64,000 nucleotides of DNA from Embleya scabrispora DSM 41855. Its GTDB lineage: Bacteria > Actinomycetota > Actinomycetes > Streptomycetales > Streptomycetaceae. The position numbers and the translations under genes are program-made. The notes beneath the pieces were generated by a model. It was not told the DNA's origin. It searched no databases and saw only the letters and a list, made by a program, of their open reading frames with translations. The stretch spans positions 62,001 to 126,000 of the forward strand of contig NZ_KB889667.1 of the NCBI RefSeq assembly GCF_000372745.1, written 5' to 3'. Below are positions 1 to 9,380 of the stretch, piece by piece (the first letter of the stretch is position 1; each line of letters starts with the position of its first letter).

Positions 1-130
1 CCGGCGCGATTCCTGACGCGCCTTTTGTGCCCGCGCCACTTTCGACGCCGCGCATTCGCGCGAATCGACGGTTGCCCCTGCCCGAAATCACGCGCACCGC
101 CGCGTGAATTCGCCATGCCCGGAGATTCCC

Positions 131-1777
131 ATGCGCTTTTCGGTATCCGCCGCCTCCGCCCCTCCTCGAAGACTGCGCCGCACCGCCGGCACCGGCGCCG
201 CCGTGGCCGCCCTCGCGCTGCTGGCCGGCGCCTGCGACGGCGCGGGCGACAAGGCCGCGAACTCCGCCGAGGGCGGTCCGCCGCAGTCCGGCGGCACGCT
301 CACCTTCGCGCTGGCCGCCGACCCCACGTGCCTGGACCCGCAGCAGTTCGGCGCGAACGCGAGCCTGAACGTGGGCCGCCAGATCGTCGACTCGCTGACC
401 GACCAGGACGCCGGGACCGGCGAGATCAAGCCGTGGCTGGCCACCTCGTGGGAAGTGGACCCACAGGCCACCCACTTCACCTTCCACCTGCGTCCGGGCG
501 TCACCTTCGCGGACGGCGCGCCGCTGGACGGCGCGGCGGTCAAGGCCAATCTCGACGGGGTGGTCGCGCTGGGCGCCAAGGCCACCATCGCGGGCAGCTA
601 CCTGACCGGGTACAAGGGCACCACCGTGCTGGACGCGACCACGGTGCGGGTGGAATTCGCCGCGCCCAGCGCCCAGTTCCTGCAGGCCACCTCGACCATG
701 TCGCTGGGGCTGCTCTCCCCCGCCACAGTGGCCAAGACCGCCGAGCAGCGTTGCCAGGGCGATCTGGTCGGCTCCGGACCGTTCACGCTGCGCTCCTACA
801 AGCCGAACCAGAGCGTGGAGTTGGCCAGGCGAACCGGTTACGCGTGGGGCTCCTCGCTGTTCGCCCACCCGGGCGAGGCGTACCTGGACAGGCTGGTGTT
901 CAAGGTCGTGCCCGAGTCCGGCGTGCGCGCCGGCAGTTTGGAGTCCGCCCAGGTGGACGCGATCAGCGACGTGCAGCCGCAGGACGAGGGGCGGTTCGCC
1001 TCCGGGTACACCGTGCTGACCCGGCCCAACCCGGGCGTCGTGTTCAACCTCCAGGCCAATGTGTCCCGGCCCATCCTGGCCGAGGAAGCGGTCCGGCGGG
1101 CGATTCAAAAGGCGGTGAATCGGCCCGAGTTGGCGCAGACCGTGCTCACCTCCAAGTACAAGGCCGCCACTTCGCCGCTGGCCTCGGTCACCCCCGGCTG
1201 GGTGGACCTGTCCGCGCAGCTGGGCTACGACCCGGAGGGCGCCAAGCGGCTGTTGGAGGAGGCGGGCTGGAAGGTCGGTTCGGACGGCGTGCGGGTCAAG
1301 GACGGACGCCGGCTCAGCGTGGACGTGATCTTCGCGCCGCTGTTCAACGCCAGCCAGTCCGTCCTGGAACTGGTCCAGCAGGAACTGCGCAAGGTCGGCG
1401 TGGATCTGCGGTTGCGCAAGCTCGCCGCCGGTGAGCAGAACCAGGTGCAGAACTCGGGCGACTACGACTTCGCCTACTACAACGTCACCCGCTCGGACCC
1501 GGACATCCTGCGCACCCTGTTCAGCACCAGGACGGTCAACCGGCTCAAGATCGCCTCGGGCGATCTGGACACCGTGCTGGACGACCAGGCGCAGAGCCTG
1601 GATCCGGTGCAGCGCAACGCCAAGGTCGCCCAGGCGCAGCGGATCGTCGCCGACCGGGCGTATGTGATCCCGCTGTTCGAGTTGTCCCAGGTGCACGGGC
1701 TGGGCCCCAGGGTGCACGGGTTGAGTTTCGAGGCGTCCTCGCGCCTGCAGTTCCACGACGCGTGGGTGAGCAGCTGA
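131..1777 (+). CDS. Peptide/nickel-type ABC transporter substrate-binding lipoprotein (SBP family 5)
   Basis: A 548-residue extracytoplasmic solute-binding protein of the oligopeptide/nickel (DppA/OppA) family. It should capture a small peptide-like or sulfur-containing solute outside the cell and hand it to the permeases encoded directly downstream. The N terminus has an arginine-rich segment, a hydrophobic stretch and a lipobox LAGAC with the anchoring Cys near residue 35. I chose ATG 131 because GGAG lies 6 bases upstream and the signal peptide starts there; GTG 104 is in frame but lacks a ribosome-binding site. The stop codon overlaps the next start (TGATG). The monooxygenase at the operon end suggests a sulfonate, sulfide or S-substituted peptide as substrate, but the substrate is inference. 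Confidence 0.9.
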   Translation: MRFSVSAASAPPRRLRRTAGTGAAVAALALLAGACDGAGDKAANSAEGGPPQSGGTLTFALAADPTCLDPQQFGANASLNVGRQIVDSLTDQDAGTGEIKPWLATSWEVDPQATHFTFHLRPGVTFADGAPLDGAAVKANLDGVVALGAKATIAGSYLTGYKGTTVLDATTVRVEFAAPSAQFLQATSTMSLGLLSPATVAKTAEQRCQGDLVGSGPFTLRSYKPNQSVELARRTGYAWGSSLFAHPGEAYLDRLVFKVVPESGVRAGSLESAQVDAISDVQPQDEGRFASGYTVLTRPNPGVVFNLQANVSRPILAEEAVRRAIQKAVNRPELAQTVLTSKYKAATSPLASVTPGWVDLSAQLGYDPEGAKRLLEEAGWKVGSDGVRVKDGRRLSVDVIFAPLFNASQSVLELVQQELRKVGVDLRLRKLAAGEQNQVQNSGDYDFAYYNVTRSDPDILRTLFSTRTVNRLKIASGDLDTVLDDQAQSLDPVQRNAKVAQAQRIVADRAYVIPLFELSQVHGLGPRVHGLSFEASSRLQFHDAWVSS

Positions 1778-2709
1778 TGCGGCGCTATCTGGTGCGCCGG
1801 TTGTTGCAGGCGGTGGTGGTGCTGTGGGCGGCGTTCACGGTGTCGTTCATCGTGTTGTTCCTGCTGCCGGGCGATTCGTTGTCGATCAAGTTGGGCGGCT
1901 TGGAGGGCACCGCCACCCGGGAGCAGATCGACGCGGTGCGCGGCGCCAACGGTCTCGACGACCCGATCCACGTGCAGTACGCCCACGCGCTGGGCGACGC
2001 GCTCACCGGCGATCTGGGCACGTCGGCGCAGACGGGGGCACCGGTGGCGGGCACGATCGTCGACGCGCTGCCGCAGACGCTGCAGTTGACCGGTGTGGCG
2101 ATGGTGTTGGCGGTGCTCGGCGGCGGTGGGGTGGCGTTGGCTGCGACGTTCACCCGGCTGCGGGCGCTGCGCCAGGTGTTGTTGTCGCTGCCGGCCATCG
2201 GGATCTCGATGCCGGGCTTTTGGGTGGGGTTGTTGCTGGTGCAGGTGGTGTCCTTCCAGTGGGGGCTGCTGCCGGCGATGGGCAACGAGGGCTGGGAGAG
2301 CGTGGTGTTGCCGGCGTTGACGCTGGCACTGCCGGCGGGCGCGATGGTCGCGCAGGTGCTGGCGAAGAGCATGACCACCGCGCTGGCCGAGCCGTACGTG
2401 GAGACCGCGCGAGCCAAGGGCGCGGGCCGAGTGCGGATCCATCTGCGGCATGCGCTGCGCAACGCCTCGCTGCCGGCGCTCACGCTGGCGGCGGTGGTGT
2501 CGGGGAACGTGCTGGTGGAGTCGGTGGTGGTGGAGACGGTGTTCTCCCGGGCCGGGATCGGCCGGCTGACGGCTGCCGCGGTGGACAACCAGGACGTGGC
2601 GATGGTGCAGGGCGTGGTGCTGCTCGCGGCGCTGGTGTTCGTACTGGTCGCGTTGGTGGTGGACCTGCTGTACCCGGTGCTGGATCCGCGGGTGGGAAGG
2701 GCGGTGTGA
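1777..2709 (+). CDS. ABC transporter permease, DppB type
   Basis: Integral membrane permease of about 310 residues, one half of the transmembrane channel of the peptide/nickel importer. It begins [11 protein letters not shown], the usual DppB/OppB N terminus with a positively charged start and a first membrane helix. The ATG overlaps the upstream stop by one base, so translation is probably coupled. Several hydrophobic helices follow, and the EAA-type loop for the ATPase is visible around residues 205-225 (ETARAKGAG). GTG 1762 is an in-frame earlier start but lies inside the preceding gene. Confidence 0.92.
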   Translation: MRRYLVRRLLQAVVVLWAAFTVSFIVLFLLPGDSLSIKLGGLEGTATREQIDAVRGANGLDDPIHVQYAHALGDALTGDLGTSAQTGAPVAGTIVDALPQTLQLTGVAMVLAVLGGGGVALAATFTRLRALRQVLLSLPAIGISMPGFWVGLLLVQVVSFQWGLLPAMGNEGWESVVLPALTLALPAGAMVAQVLAKSMTTALAEPYVETARAKGAGRVRIHLRHALRNASLPALTLAAVVSGNVLVESVVVETVFSRAGIGRLTAAAVDNQDVAMVQGVVLLAALVFVLVALVVDLLYPVLDPRVGRAV

Positions 2710-3572
2710 CGATGGCGACCGGTTTCGCGACGGAGGTCTTGCCCGCCGCTCGTGGGCATGCGCGCTTCGTGCTGCGCCGTCCCGGGTTGTTGTTGTCGCT
2801 GGTGATGTTCGCGCTCGTGTTGCTCGCGGCGCTGTTCCCGGGGCTGTTCACCGACGACGATCCGCTGGTGGGCACGCCGCGGGAGAAGTTGCGGGGGCCG
2901 AGCGCGGAGCACCTGTTCGGGACGGATCAGCTCGGGCGCGATCTGTTCACCCGGGTGGTGCACGCCAGTTCGCTGTCGTTGCGGGCGACGTTCGTGGCGG
3001 TGGCGGTGGCGCTCGTGGTGGGCGGGTTGCTCGGGCTGGTGTCCGGGTTCTTCGGTGGGTGGCTGGACGACGTGGTGATGCGGGTGGTCGACGTGTTGCA
3101 GGCGATTCCGCGGCTGTTGTTGTCGCTGGCGTTGGTCAGCGCGCTGGGCTTCGGTACCACCAAGGTGGCGATCGCGGTGGGGGTGGCCAGTGTCGCGGGC
3201 TTCGCGCGGGTGATGCGGGCCGAGGTGTTGCGGGTGCGCTCGTCGGTGTACGTGGAGGCGGCGCGGGCGAGCGGGGTGCGGTCGGGCGGGATCTTGGCCC
3301 GGCATGTGTTGCCGAACGCGTCCGGGCCGGTGCTGGTGATGGCCGCGTTGGAGTTCGGCATCGCGATCCTGTCCGTGTCGGCGCTGAGTTTCCTGGGTTT
3401 CGGCGCGCCGCCGCCGACGCCGGAGTGGGGTGTGCTGGTCGCCGACGGGCGCAACTTCGTGGCCACCGCGTGGTGGTTGACCACATTTCCCGGCCTGGTG
3501 ATCGCGGCGACGGTGCTGTCCGCGAACCGCATTTCGCGGGCCTTGGACGGAGAGCGGAGGCAGGATCGATGA
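2706..3572 (+). CDS. ABC transporter permease, DppC type
   Basis: Second membrane permease of the importer, about 288 residues, pairing with the DppB-type protein. An N-terminal helix is followed by the family signature [14 protein letters not shown] near residues 70-85 and the EAA loop [13 protein letters not shown] near 190-205. GTG 2706 overlaps the upstream stop as GTGA and has GGGAAGG at the right distance; ATG 2712 is an equally plausible start two codons on. Its stop overlaps the next start as ATGA, so the four transporter genes form one coupled transcription unit. Confidence 0.92.
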   Translation: MTMATGFATEVLPAARGHARFVLRRPGLLLSLVMFALVLLAALFPGLFTDDDPLVGTPREKLRGPSAEHLFGTDQLGRDLFTRVVHASSLSLRATFVAVAVALVVGGLLGLVSGFFGGWLDDVVMRVVDVLQAIPRLLLSLALVSALGFGTTKVAIAVGVASVAGFARVMRAEVLRVRSSVYVEAARASGVRSGGILARHVLPNASGPVLVMAALEFGIAILSVSALSFLGFGAPPPTPEWGVLVADGRNFVATAWWLTTFPGLVIAATVLSANRISRALDGERRQDR

Positions 3573-5383
3573 GCGAGACGTGGCAGGGAGTCACCGAGGG
3601 CTCCCCACGAGGCGGGGTCGGGGGCGCCGGCGGGGCCGGGTCGGCGGGTTCGGATCGGGTGCCGGCCGCGGGCCGGGTGGGTGCGGATCGGGTGCTGGGT
3701 ACCGATCGGGCCGCGGGCGGGCTGTCGGTGGTGGATGCCGCGCAGGCCCCGCTGCTGGACATCCGGGGGCTGCGCGTGTCGTACCGGACCTCGAACGGCC
3801 CGGTGGACGCGGTGACCGCCGCGGACCTGACCGTGGGGGCGGGCGAAGTGGTGGCCGTGGTGGGCGAGTCGGGCTCGGGCAAGAGCACCACCGCGCACGC
3901 GATCGTGGGGCTGTTGCCGACCGGCGGCCGAGTCGGTGCGGGTCGGGTGTTGTTCGAGGGCCGTGATCTGCTGACGTTGCGCGAGCGTGAACTGCGCGAG
4001 GTACGCGGGCGGTCGATCGGATTCATCCCGCAGGATCCGATGGTCTCGCTGAACCCGGTGCGTCGGATCGGCGATCAGGTGGCCGAGGCGCTGATCGTGC
4101 ACGGCCTGGCCGGCGGCAAGCAGGCGGCCGAGCGGGCGGTGGCCGCGCTCGGCGAGGCGGGCCTGTCCGAACCTGCCACCAGGGCACGGCAGTTTCCGCA
4201 CGAGTTGTCCGGCGGCATGCGTCAGCGGGTGTTGATCGCGATCGCGTTGGCCTGCCGGCCTCGGCTGGTCATCGCCGACGAGCCCACCAGCGCGCTCGAT
4301 GTCACCGTGCAGCGGCGGATCCTGGATCACATCGACGAGCTCACCCACGCGCACGGCACCGCGATGTTGCTGATCACCCATGACCTGGGGGTGGCCGCCG
4401 ACCGCGCTCAGCGGGTGGTGGTGATGTCCCGGGGCGCGGTGGTCGAGCAGGGGCCGGCGGCGCGGATCCTGACCGATCCCGAACACCCGTACACGCGGCA
4501 GCTGATCGGCGCCGCGCCGAGCCTGACCACCCGTCGGGCGCGGGCGCGTCCGGTGCGCGAACCCGTCCCGCGAGCCGAGCCGTTGCTGACCGTGTCGGGG
4601 TTGGTCAAGGAGTTCGCGTTGCCCAGGACCAAGGAGGGCGCCCGCACGCTGCGCGCGGTGGACGACGTCTCGTTCACGGTGCGCCGAGGTGAGACGTTCG
4701 CGCTGGTCGGCGAGTCGGGTTCGGGGAAGTCGACCACGGTGCGGATGATCCTGGGTCTGGAGGCGCCCAGCGCGGGCCGGATCCTGATCGAGGGACGGGA
4801 CACGACCCGGCCCGGGCGCGCCGAGTTGCGCGCGCTGCGCCGACGCATGCAGTTGGTCTACCAGAACCCGTACGCCTCGCTGGATCCGCGTTTCACGGTG
4901 TCCGAGATCGTCGAGGAGCCGCTGCGCGCGTACCGGGTCGGCAGCCGGGCGCAGCAGCGTGCCCGGGCGGCGGCGTTGATCGATCAGGTGGCGCTGCCCG
5001 AGGGTGTGCTGCGACGCAGACCGGCCGAGTTGTCCGGTGGGCAGCGACAACGGGTGGCGATCGCCCGGGCGTTGGCGCTGGAGCCGGATCTGGTGGTGTG
5101 TGACGAGCCGGTGTCCGCGCTGGACGTCTCGGTCCAGGCGCAGATCCTGGAGTTGCTGGGAGGGCTCCAGGACGAGTTGGGGATCAGTTACCTGTTCATT
5201 TCGCACGACCTCGCGGTGGTGCGCCAGATCGCCGACCGGGTGGGTGTGTTGCAGGCCGGTCGGCTGGTCGAGAAGGGCGGTTGCGAGCAGGTGCTCTCGG
5301 CGCCGACGCACCCGTACACGCGCGAGTTGATCGCGGCCATCCCCGGGCGCCGGCGCCCGCAACCGTTGGGAGCGGTGTCATGA
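3569..5383 (+). CDS. ABC transporter, fused DppD-DppF type ATP-binding protein
   Basis: A 604-residue protein carrying two complete ABC ATPase domains in tandem, replacing the separate DppD and DppF subunits. Domain 1 (about residues 65-310) has Walker [10 protein letters not shown], signature LSGGMRQRV and Walker B LVIADEP. Domain 2 (about 340-590) has [18 protein letters not shown] and LVVCDEP. The first 60 residues are a Gly/Ala/Val/Arg-rich linker with no recognisable domain. The ATG overlaps the upstream stop (ATGA) and follows GGAGG. Its own stop overlaps the luciferase-like gene, tying uptake to oxidation. Confidence 0.93.
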   Translation: MSETWQGVTEGSPRGGVGGAGGAGSAGSDRVPAAGRVGADRVLGTDRAAGGLSVVDAAQAPLLDIRGLRVSYRTSNGPVDAVTAADLTVGAGEVVAVVGESGSGKSTTAHAIVGLLPTGGRVGAGRVLFEGRDLLTLRERELREVRGRSIGFIPQDPMVSLNPVRRIGDQVAEALIVHGLAGGKQAAERAVAALGEAGLSEPATRARQFPHELSGGMRQRVLIAIALACRPRLVIADEPTSALDVTVQRRILDHIDELTHAHGTAMLLITHDLGVAADRAQRVVVMSRGAVVEQGPAARILTDPEHPYTRQLIGAAPSLTTRRARARPVREPVPRAEPLLTVSGLVKEFALPRTKEGARTLRAVDDVSFTVRRGETFALVGESGSGKSTTVRMILGLEAPSAGRILIEGRDTTRPGRAELRALRRRMQLVYQNPYASLDPRFTVSEIVEEPLRAYRVGSRAQQRARAAALIDQVALPEGVLRRRPAELSGGQRQRVAIARALALEPDLVVCDEPVSALDVSVQAQILELLGGLQDELGISYLFISHDLAVVRQIADRVGVLQAGRLVEKGGCEQVLSAPTHPYTRELIAAIPGRRRPQPLGAVS

Positions 5384-6435
5384 GGTTCGCGGTGTTCACC
5401 CTGGGTGCCAACGCCCCGCATGCGATCACCGGGCAGCGCGCTCCGGCGCACGAGCAGTTGGCGGAGCTGGTCGAGACGGCGGCGTTGGCCGAGGAGTTGG
5501 GCTTCGATGCGTTCGGGGTGGGCGAGCGGCACGGCGAGCCGTTCCTGTCCTCGGCGCCGCCGGTGATCCTGGCGGCGGTCGCGCAGCGCACCTCGCGCAT
5601 TCGGTTGTTGACCACGTTGACCGTGATCAGTGTGCTGGATCCGGTCCGGGTCGCCGAGGACTACGCGACGCTGGACCAGTTGTCCCGGGGCCGGCTGGAC
5701 CTGATGGTCGGCAAGGGCAACGACCCGCGGCACTTCCCGCTGTTCGGGCTCGCCGAGGACGACCAGTGGGAGCTGCAGGAGGAGAAGTTCGAGCTGCTGC
5801 GCCGGTTGTGGAGTGAGGAGAAGGTCACCTGGTCCGGGCGCTTTCGCAGTCCGCTGCACGAAGTAACCACCTATCCGCGGCCGTTCCCGCGCCCGGGTGG
5901 GCGGGCCCCGGTGATCTGGCACGGCAGCGCGACCAGCCGGGCGTCCACCGAATTGGCCGCGAAGTGGGGCGATCCGCTGTTCACCGCGAACGGCTTCCAT
6001 CCGATGGCCAAGTACGCCGACCTGATCGAGCACTATCGCGAGCGGTGGGCGGCGTACGGGCGCGATCCGGCGGACGCGGTGGTCGGATCGGGCGCGGGTG
6101 GCTGCTACGTGGCGCCCACGTCGCAGGAGGCGCTGGCGCGATATCGGCCGTACTACGACGCGTTCGCCGGGTCGGTGGCGGCGCGGCACAATCGGTCGCC
6201 GTTCACGTCGTTGGAGGACAACATCGCCAACGGTCCGGCGCTGGTGGGCAGTCCGGCGCAGATCGTGGACAAGATCGGGCGCTACCACGCGGCCTACGGG
6301 CATCAGGTGCAGGCGATCGGGACGGAGGGGCTCGACGGTGCGGAACGGCGGGCGGTCCTGGAGCTGTTCGCGGGCGAGGTGGCGCCCGCGCTGCGTGCCG
6401 CGCTGCCCTCGCGGGTCTGGGAGCAGGCGGCCTGA
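5380..6435 (+). CDS. LLM-class flavin-dependent oxidoreductase
   Basis: A 351-residue bacterial-luciferase-like (F420- or FMNH2-dependent) monooxygenase or oxidoreductase. Family features are the N-terminal strand MRFAVFTLG, the GVGERHG segment near residue 45 and the [13 protein letters not shown] segment near residue 105. It is the last gene of the transporter operon, joined by an ATGA overlap, so it probably acts on the imported compound. With the SsuE-type reductase and two further LLM enzymes nearby, an FMNH2-dependent C-S bond cleavage role is likely but not proven. The exact cofactor cannot be read from the sequence. Confidence 0.88.
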   Translation: MRFAVFTLGANAPHAITGQRAPAHEQLAELVETAALAEELGFDAFGVGERHGEPFLSSAPPVILAAVAQRTSRIRLLTTLTVISVLDPVRVAEDYATLDQLSRGRLDLMVGKGNDPRHFPLFGLAEDDQWELQEEKFELLRRLWSEEKVTWSGRFRSPLHEVTTYPRPFPRPGGRAPVIWHGSATSRASTELAAKWGDPLFTANGFHPMAKYADLIEHYRERWAAYGRDPADAVVGSGAGGCYVAPTSQEALARYRPYYDAFAGSVAARHNRSPFTSLEDNIANGPALVGSPAQIVDKIGRYHAAYGHQVQAIGTEGLDGAERRAVLELFAGEVAPALRAALPSRVWEQAA

Positions 6436-6488
6436 ACCCGCGGGCGGGTCGGGGGCGGCGTCGGGGTGTGGAGATCGGCGCGATCCTC

Positions 6489-6518
6489 TTGCGGGGACGT
6501 GTCCGGAGCGCGAATAAT
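6489..6518 (+). promoter_or_regulatory. Candidate promoter for leader peptide 1
   Basis: TTGCGG and AATAAT are separated by 18 bases. The second hexamer ends 7 bases before ATG 6526, so transcription would start at or next to the ATG and the leader mRNA would be leaderless. The layout matches the promoter in front of leader peptide 2 (17751-17780). The hexamers are imperfect, so this is inference. Confidence 0.4.
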
Positions 6519-6525
6519 CCGAGCC

Positions 6526-6660
6526 ATGGACGGCTGCGTGTGTCACGCGGGCCCCCGCCCGGGACTGCCGAGGGCGCGGGTCCTGATTGCCGTCCACCTC
6601 CTGGTTCGCCGACACATCGACTTCCTTCGCGTGTGCAGCGCGAGTTGTCGCTCGGTCTGA
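6526..6660 (+). CDS. Cysteine-containing leader peptide 1 (upstream of GST)
   Basis: A short reading frame of 44 codons ending RRHIDFLRVCSASCRSV. This fits the R-R-H-I-D-x-L-R-V-x-S-A-x-C pattern of the short putative leader peptides that actinomycetes carry ahead of sulfur and cysteine genes. It also has a CVC near its N terminus. ATG 6526 lacks a ribosome-binding site but sits 7 bases after a possible -10 box, so it may be leaderless; a CTG at 6583 with GAGGG upstream is an alternative start giving a 25-residue peptide. It precedes the GST by 97 bases, and a hairpin lies between them. Expected role: sensing Cys-tRNA supply by ribosome stalling. Confidence 0.65.
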   Translation: MDGCVCHAGPRPGLPRARVLIAVHLLVRRHIDFLRVCSASCRSV

Positions 6661-6671
6661 GTTCACGCCAC

Positions 6672-6698
6672 CGGTCCGCCCGCATCCGGGTCGGACCG
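6672..6698 (+). terminator. Candidate attenuator hairpin between leader 1 and GST
   Basis: CGGTCCG pairs with CGGACCG, and inside it CCCG pairs with CGGG around a CATC loop, giving about 11 base pairs starting 12 bases after the leader stop. There is no T-run. The position fits an attenuator controlled by translation of the leader, but that function is inferred from layout alone. Confidence 0.4.
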
Positions 6699-6757
6699 CG
6701 CCGTGCCGTGCCACCTCGACCGTTGCCACACTCATGACCTGCGCGAGGGAGACCCGT

Positions 6758-7702
6758 ATGTCCACGACACCCCCGAAGGCCGCCGGACCGATCGACTTCC
6801 GCACCCACGGGCGCTACCGCGTCCGCCACTCCGGATCGCCGCTGCCGGGCCTGGAGACCATTCGCCCGCCGATGCAGCGCTTCCGTAGCCGGATCGGCGC
6901 CGGCTTCCGGGCCGAGGCCAACCGCTACCACCTCTACCTGTGCCTGGCCTGCCCGCGTTCGCTGCGGGTGGCCATCACGCGTGACCTCGCGGGCCTGGGC
7001 GAGGTGGTGGGGACCTCGCTGGTGGATCCGGTCCGGGACGGGCGCGGCTGGGCGTTTCGGGACGGGGACGGGCACGGCCTGGACCCCAACGGCGGGTTCG
7101 CGTTCCTGCGCGAGGCGTACGAGGCGACCGAGTACCACTACGACGGCCCGGTGACCGTGCCGGTGTTGTGGGACCGGTGGAGCGGACGCATCGTCAGCAA
7201 CCACGCGCCGCACATCCTGCGCGACCTGGCCACCGGTTTCGGCGGCGGCCGGGCGCTGTATCCCGCGGAGCGGCGCGAGGAACTGTGCGCTTTGGACACC
7301 CTGTTCGAGGAGGACGTCACCGACGCCGCACAGCGGGCCGGGCGGGCCTCGGCGGGCCCGCGGCGGGTCGAGGCGATGAGCACCGTATTGGCGACCCTGG
7401 CGGTGGCCGAACGGCGACTCGCGGCCCGGCCGTTCCTGCTGGGTGACACGCTCACCGCGGCGGACGTGCAGTTGTGGACCACGCTCGTGCACCTGGACGC
7501 GGTGCACAAACGGCACCTCGACGCCCAGGACGTGCACCGGCTGGCGGCACATCCGCATCTGTGGGCGTATGCACGGCGGTTGCACCTGATTCCGGCGTTC
7601 CGCGACAACCTGCGGCTGGACCACATCGCCCGCAACCACCGGAGCCACTGTCGTGGTCCGGCGGCCTCGGGTGTCTCGATCGCGCTGAGCGACTGGAGTT
7701 GA
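6758..7702 (+). CDS. Glutathione S-transferase family protein, glutathionyl-hydroquinone reductase-like
   Basis: A 314-residue member of the Xi/Omega-like GST group (EcYqjG/PcpF type), which reduces glutathionyl- or other thiol-conjugated hydroquinones. Visible family features: YHLYLCLACPRS at about residues 45-58 with the catalytic Cys, VPVLWD at about 130, and IVSN at about 142. The usual CPW motif reads CPR here, unlike the paralogue at 19978, which keeps CPWA. ATG 6758 follows GCGAGGGAG. Because actinomycetes use mycothiol, the partner thiol may be mycothiol. The leader peptide upstream puts it under likely cysteine control. Confidence 0.85.
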   Translation: MSTTPPKAAGPIDFRTHGRYRVRHSGSPLPGLETIRPPMQRFRSRIGAGFRAEANRYHLYLCLACPRSLRVAITRDLAGLGEVVGTSLVDPVRDGRGWAFRDGDGHGLDPNGGFAFLREAYEATEYHYDGPVTVPVLWDRWSGRIVSNHAPHILRDLATGFGGGRALYPAERREELCALDTLFEEDVTDAAQRAGRASAGPRRVEAMSTVLATLAVAERRLAARPFLLGDTLTAADVQLWTTLVHLDAVHKRHLDAQDVHRLAAHPHLWAYARRLHLIPAFRDNLRLDHIARNHRSHCRGPAASGVSIALSDWS

Positions 7703-7897
7703 TCCGGCCGGCGCGGCGGTGTGGGGCCGGGGAGCGTGAGGAAACGCTCGGCTTTCGGCACTCACACCGCCGGCCGGTGCGGCTTTGGCCTGCGGCGCCC
7801 ACACCGCCGGTGCGGCTCGGATGTGCTGCCCTCACGCCGCCGCGGTGACCGGAACCATCGGCGCTCACGACGCCGGTGTGGCGCGGGGCTGAACGGC
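7703..7897. other. Convergent intergenic region
   Basis: Gap between the plus-strand GST and the minus-strand monooxygenase. It contains four copies of a TCACACCGCC-like motif and GC-rich short inverted repeats. No gene is visible. It probably serves as the shared termination region. Confidence 0.4.
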
Positions 7898-9367
7898 TCA
7901 CACCGCCACGTCGGTGCGGTGCGTGCCGGCCGGGCGCGGCGCCGGCAGGTGCAGGTGTTCGCGCAGGGTGGTGCCCTCGTATTCGCTGCGGAAGACGCCG
8001 CGTTCCTGGAGGATCGGCACCACTTGGTCGACGAATTCGTCCAAACCGGTCGGGGTCAGGTGCGGGACCAGGATGAAGCCGTCGCTCGCGCCGTCGCGTA
8101 CGTGCACCTCCATCCGGTCCGCGACGTGTTCCGCCGTGCCGATGAACGTCTGTCGGGCGGCCACCTCGATCACCACCTCGCGCAGGCTCAACCCGCCCTT
8201 GGCCGCCGCGAGTTCACGCCAGCTGCGGGCCAGCTCCAACGGGTCGCCGCCGGTGCGGACCCGGCCCCGGGCGATCGAGGTGCCGTCGGTGATCGGGTCG
8301 AAGTCCGGGAGCGGGCCGTCCGGGTCCAGGTCGGACAGGTCCCGGCCCCACACCTGTTCGAGGAACTGGATCGCGTTTTGCGGGCTGACTTGTTGCCGAC
8401 GGATCCAGGCGGCTTTCTCCTGGGCCTGTTCGGCGGTCGCGCCGATCACCGCGGTGACCGCGGGCAGGATCTTCAGCTCGTCCGGGCTGCGCCCGTGTCG
8501 GGCCGCTCGACCCTTCATGTCCGCGTAGAACGCCCGACCCGCCTCGTATTCGCCGTGCCGGGAGAAGATCACGTCCGCGTGCGCGGCGCCGAACTCGCGG
8601 CCGTCCGTGGAGTCGCCGGCCTGGATCAGCACCGGCCGGCCCTGCGGGCCGCGCGGCACGGTGAAGCGGCCGTCGATGGCGAAGTGCCGTCCGTGGTAGT
8701 CGAATCGGCCGGCGCCGGGAGCAGCGAACACGCCACCCTCGGCGTCGGCGACGTGTGCGTCCGGGGCCCAGCTGTCCCACAGCGTGCGGGCCGCCTCGAC
8801 GAACTCGATGGCCCGCTCGTAGCGTTCCTCGCGCGGCAGGAAGCCACCGCGACGGAAGTTCTCCCCGGTCCAGGCGTCCGGCGAGGTGACCACGTTCCAG
8901 GCGGCGCGGCCGGCGCTGAGGTGGTCGAGCGAGGCGATCTTGCGGGCGAGTTCGTACGGCTCGTTGTAGGTGGCGGTGGCGGTGGCGGCCAGGCCGATCC
9001 GGTCGGTGATCGCGGCCAGTGCGGCCAGCACGGTGAGTGCGTCCGGGCGGCCGGCCACGTCCAACTCGAAGATGCGGCCGTGGTGTTCGCGCAGTCGCTG
9101 CCCCTCGGCGAGGAAGAAGAAGTCGAATCTGCCGCGCTCGGCGGTGCGTGCGAGGTGCTCGAACGAGTCGAAGTCGATCTGGCTGCCCGAGCGCGGATCG
9201 CTCCACACAGTGGTGCTGTTGACGCCGGGAAAGTGCGCGGCGAGGTGGATGCGGCGGGTGGGGTGTCCGGGGCTACGGGGGCGGTAAGGGCTTTTGGTGT
9301 GGGGGCTGTTGGGCTGGGGGCTGTTGGGCTGGGAGTTGTTGGGCCGGGGGCTGTTGGGCTGGGGCAT
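7898..9367 (-). CDS. LLM-class flavin-dependent monooxygenase, NtaA/SnaA/DszA type
   Basis: A 489-residue FMNH2-dependent monooxygenase of the nitrilotriacetate/pristinamycin/dibenzothiophene-sulfone family. After an odd N-terminal stretch of Pro, Asn, Gln and Ser repeats (about 25 residues) it reads RIHLAAHFPGVN, then SFEHLARTAERGRFDFFFLAEG, LDHLSAGRAAWNVVTS and GRPVLIQAGDS, all typical of the family. ATG 9367 follows GAGGAGAGG, 13 bases after the stop of the preceding gene. It needs reduced FMN, most likely from the SsuE-type reductase at the head of the operon. A C-S cleaving role in sulfur scavenging is inferred from the company it keeps. Confidence 0.88.
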   Translation of the reverse strand: MPQPNSPRPNNSQPNSPQPNSPHTKSPYRPRSPGHPTRRIHLAAHFPGVNSTTVWSDPRSGSQIDFDSFEHLARTAERGRFDFFFLAEGQRLREHHGRIFELDVAGRPDALTVLAALAAITDRIGLAATATATYNEPYELARKIASLDHLSAGRAAWNVVTSPDAWTGENFRRGGFLPREERYERAIEFVEAARTLWDSWAPDAHVADAEGGVFAAPGAGRFDYHGRHFAIDGRFTVPRGPQGRPVLIQAGDSTDGREFGAAHADVIFSRHGEYEAGRAFYADMKGRAARHGRSPDELKILPAVTAVIGATAEQAQEKAAWIRRQQVSPQNAIQFLEQVWGRDLSDLDPDGPLPDFDPITDGTSIARGRVRTGGDPLELARSWRELAAAKGGLSLREVVIEVAARQTFIGTAEHVADRMEVHVRDGASDGFILVPHLTPTGLDEFVDQVVPILQERGVFRSEYEGTTLREHLHLPAPRPAGTHRTDVAV

Positions 9368-9380
9368 CGGTGACCTCTCC

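Noticed and set aside
1-103. A possible fourth cysteine leader peptide ahead of the ABC operon (the first bases contain Cys codons and ARIDG).
   Set aside because: The frame has no stop before the lipoprotein gene and lacks the R-x-H-I-D-x-x-R-V core; a real leader may lie outside the window.
1785-3305. A 500-codon minus-strand frame under the permease genes.
   Set aside because: It is rich in His, Arg and Gln with no motif; the plus strand encodes clear permeases with proper starts.
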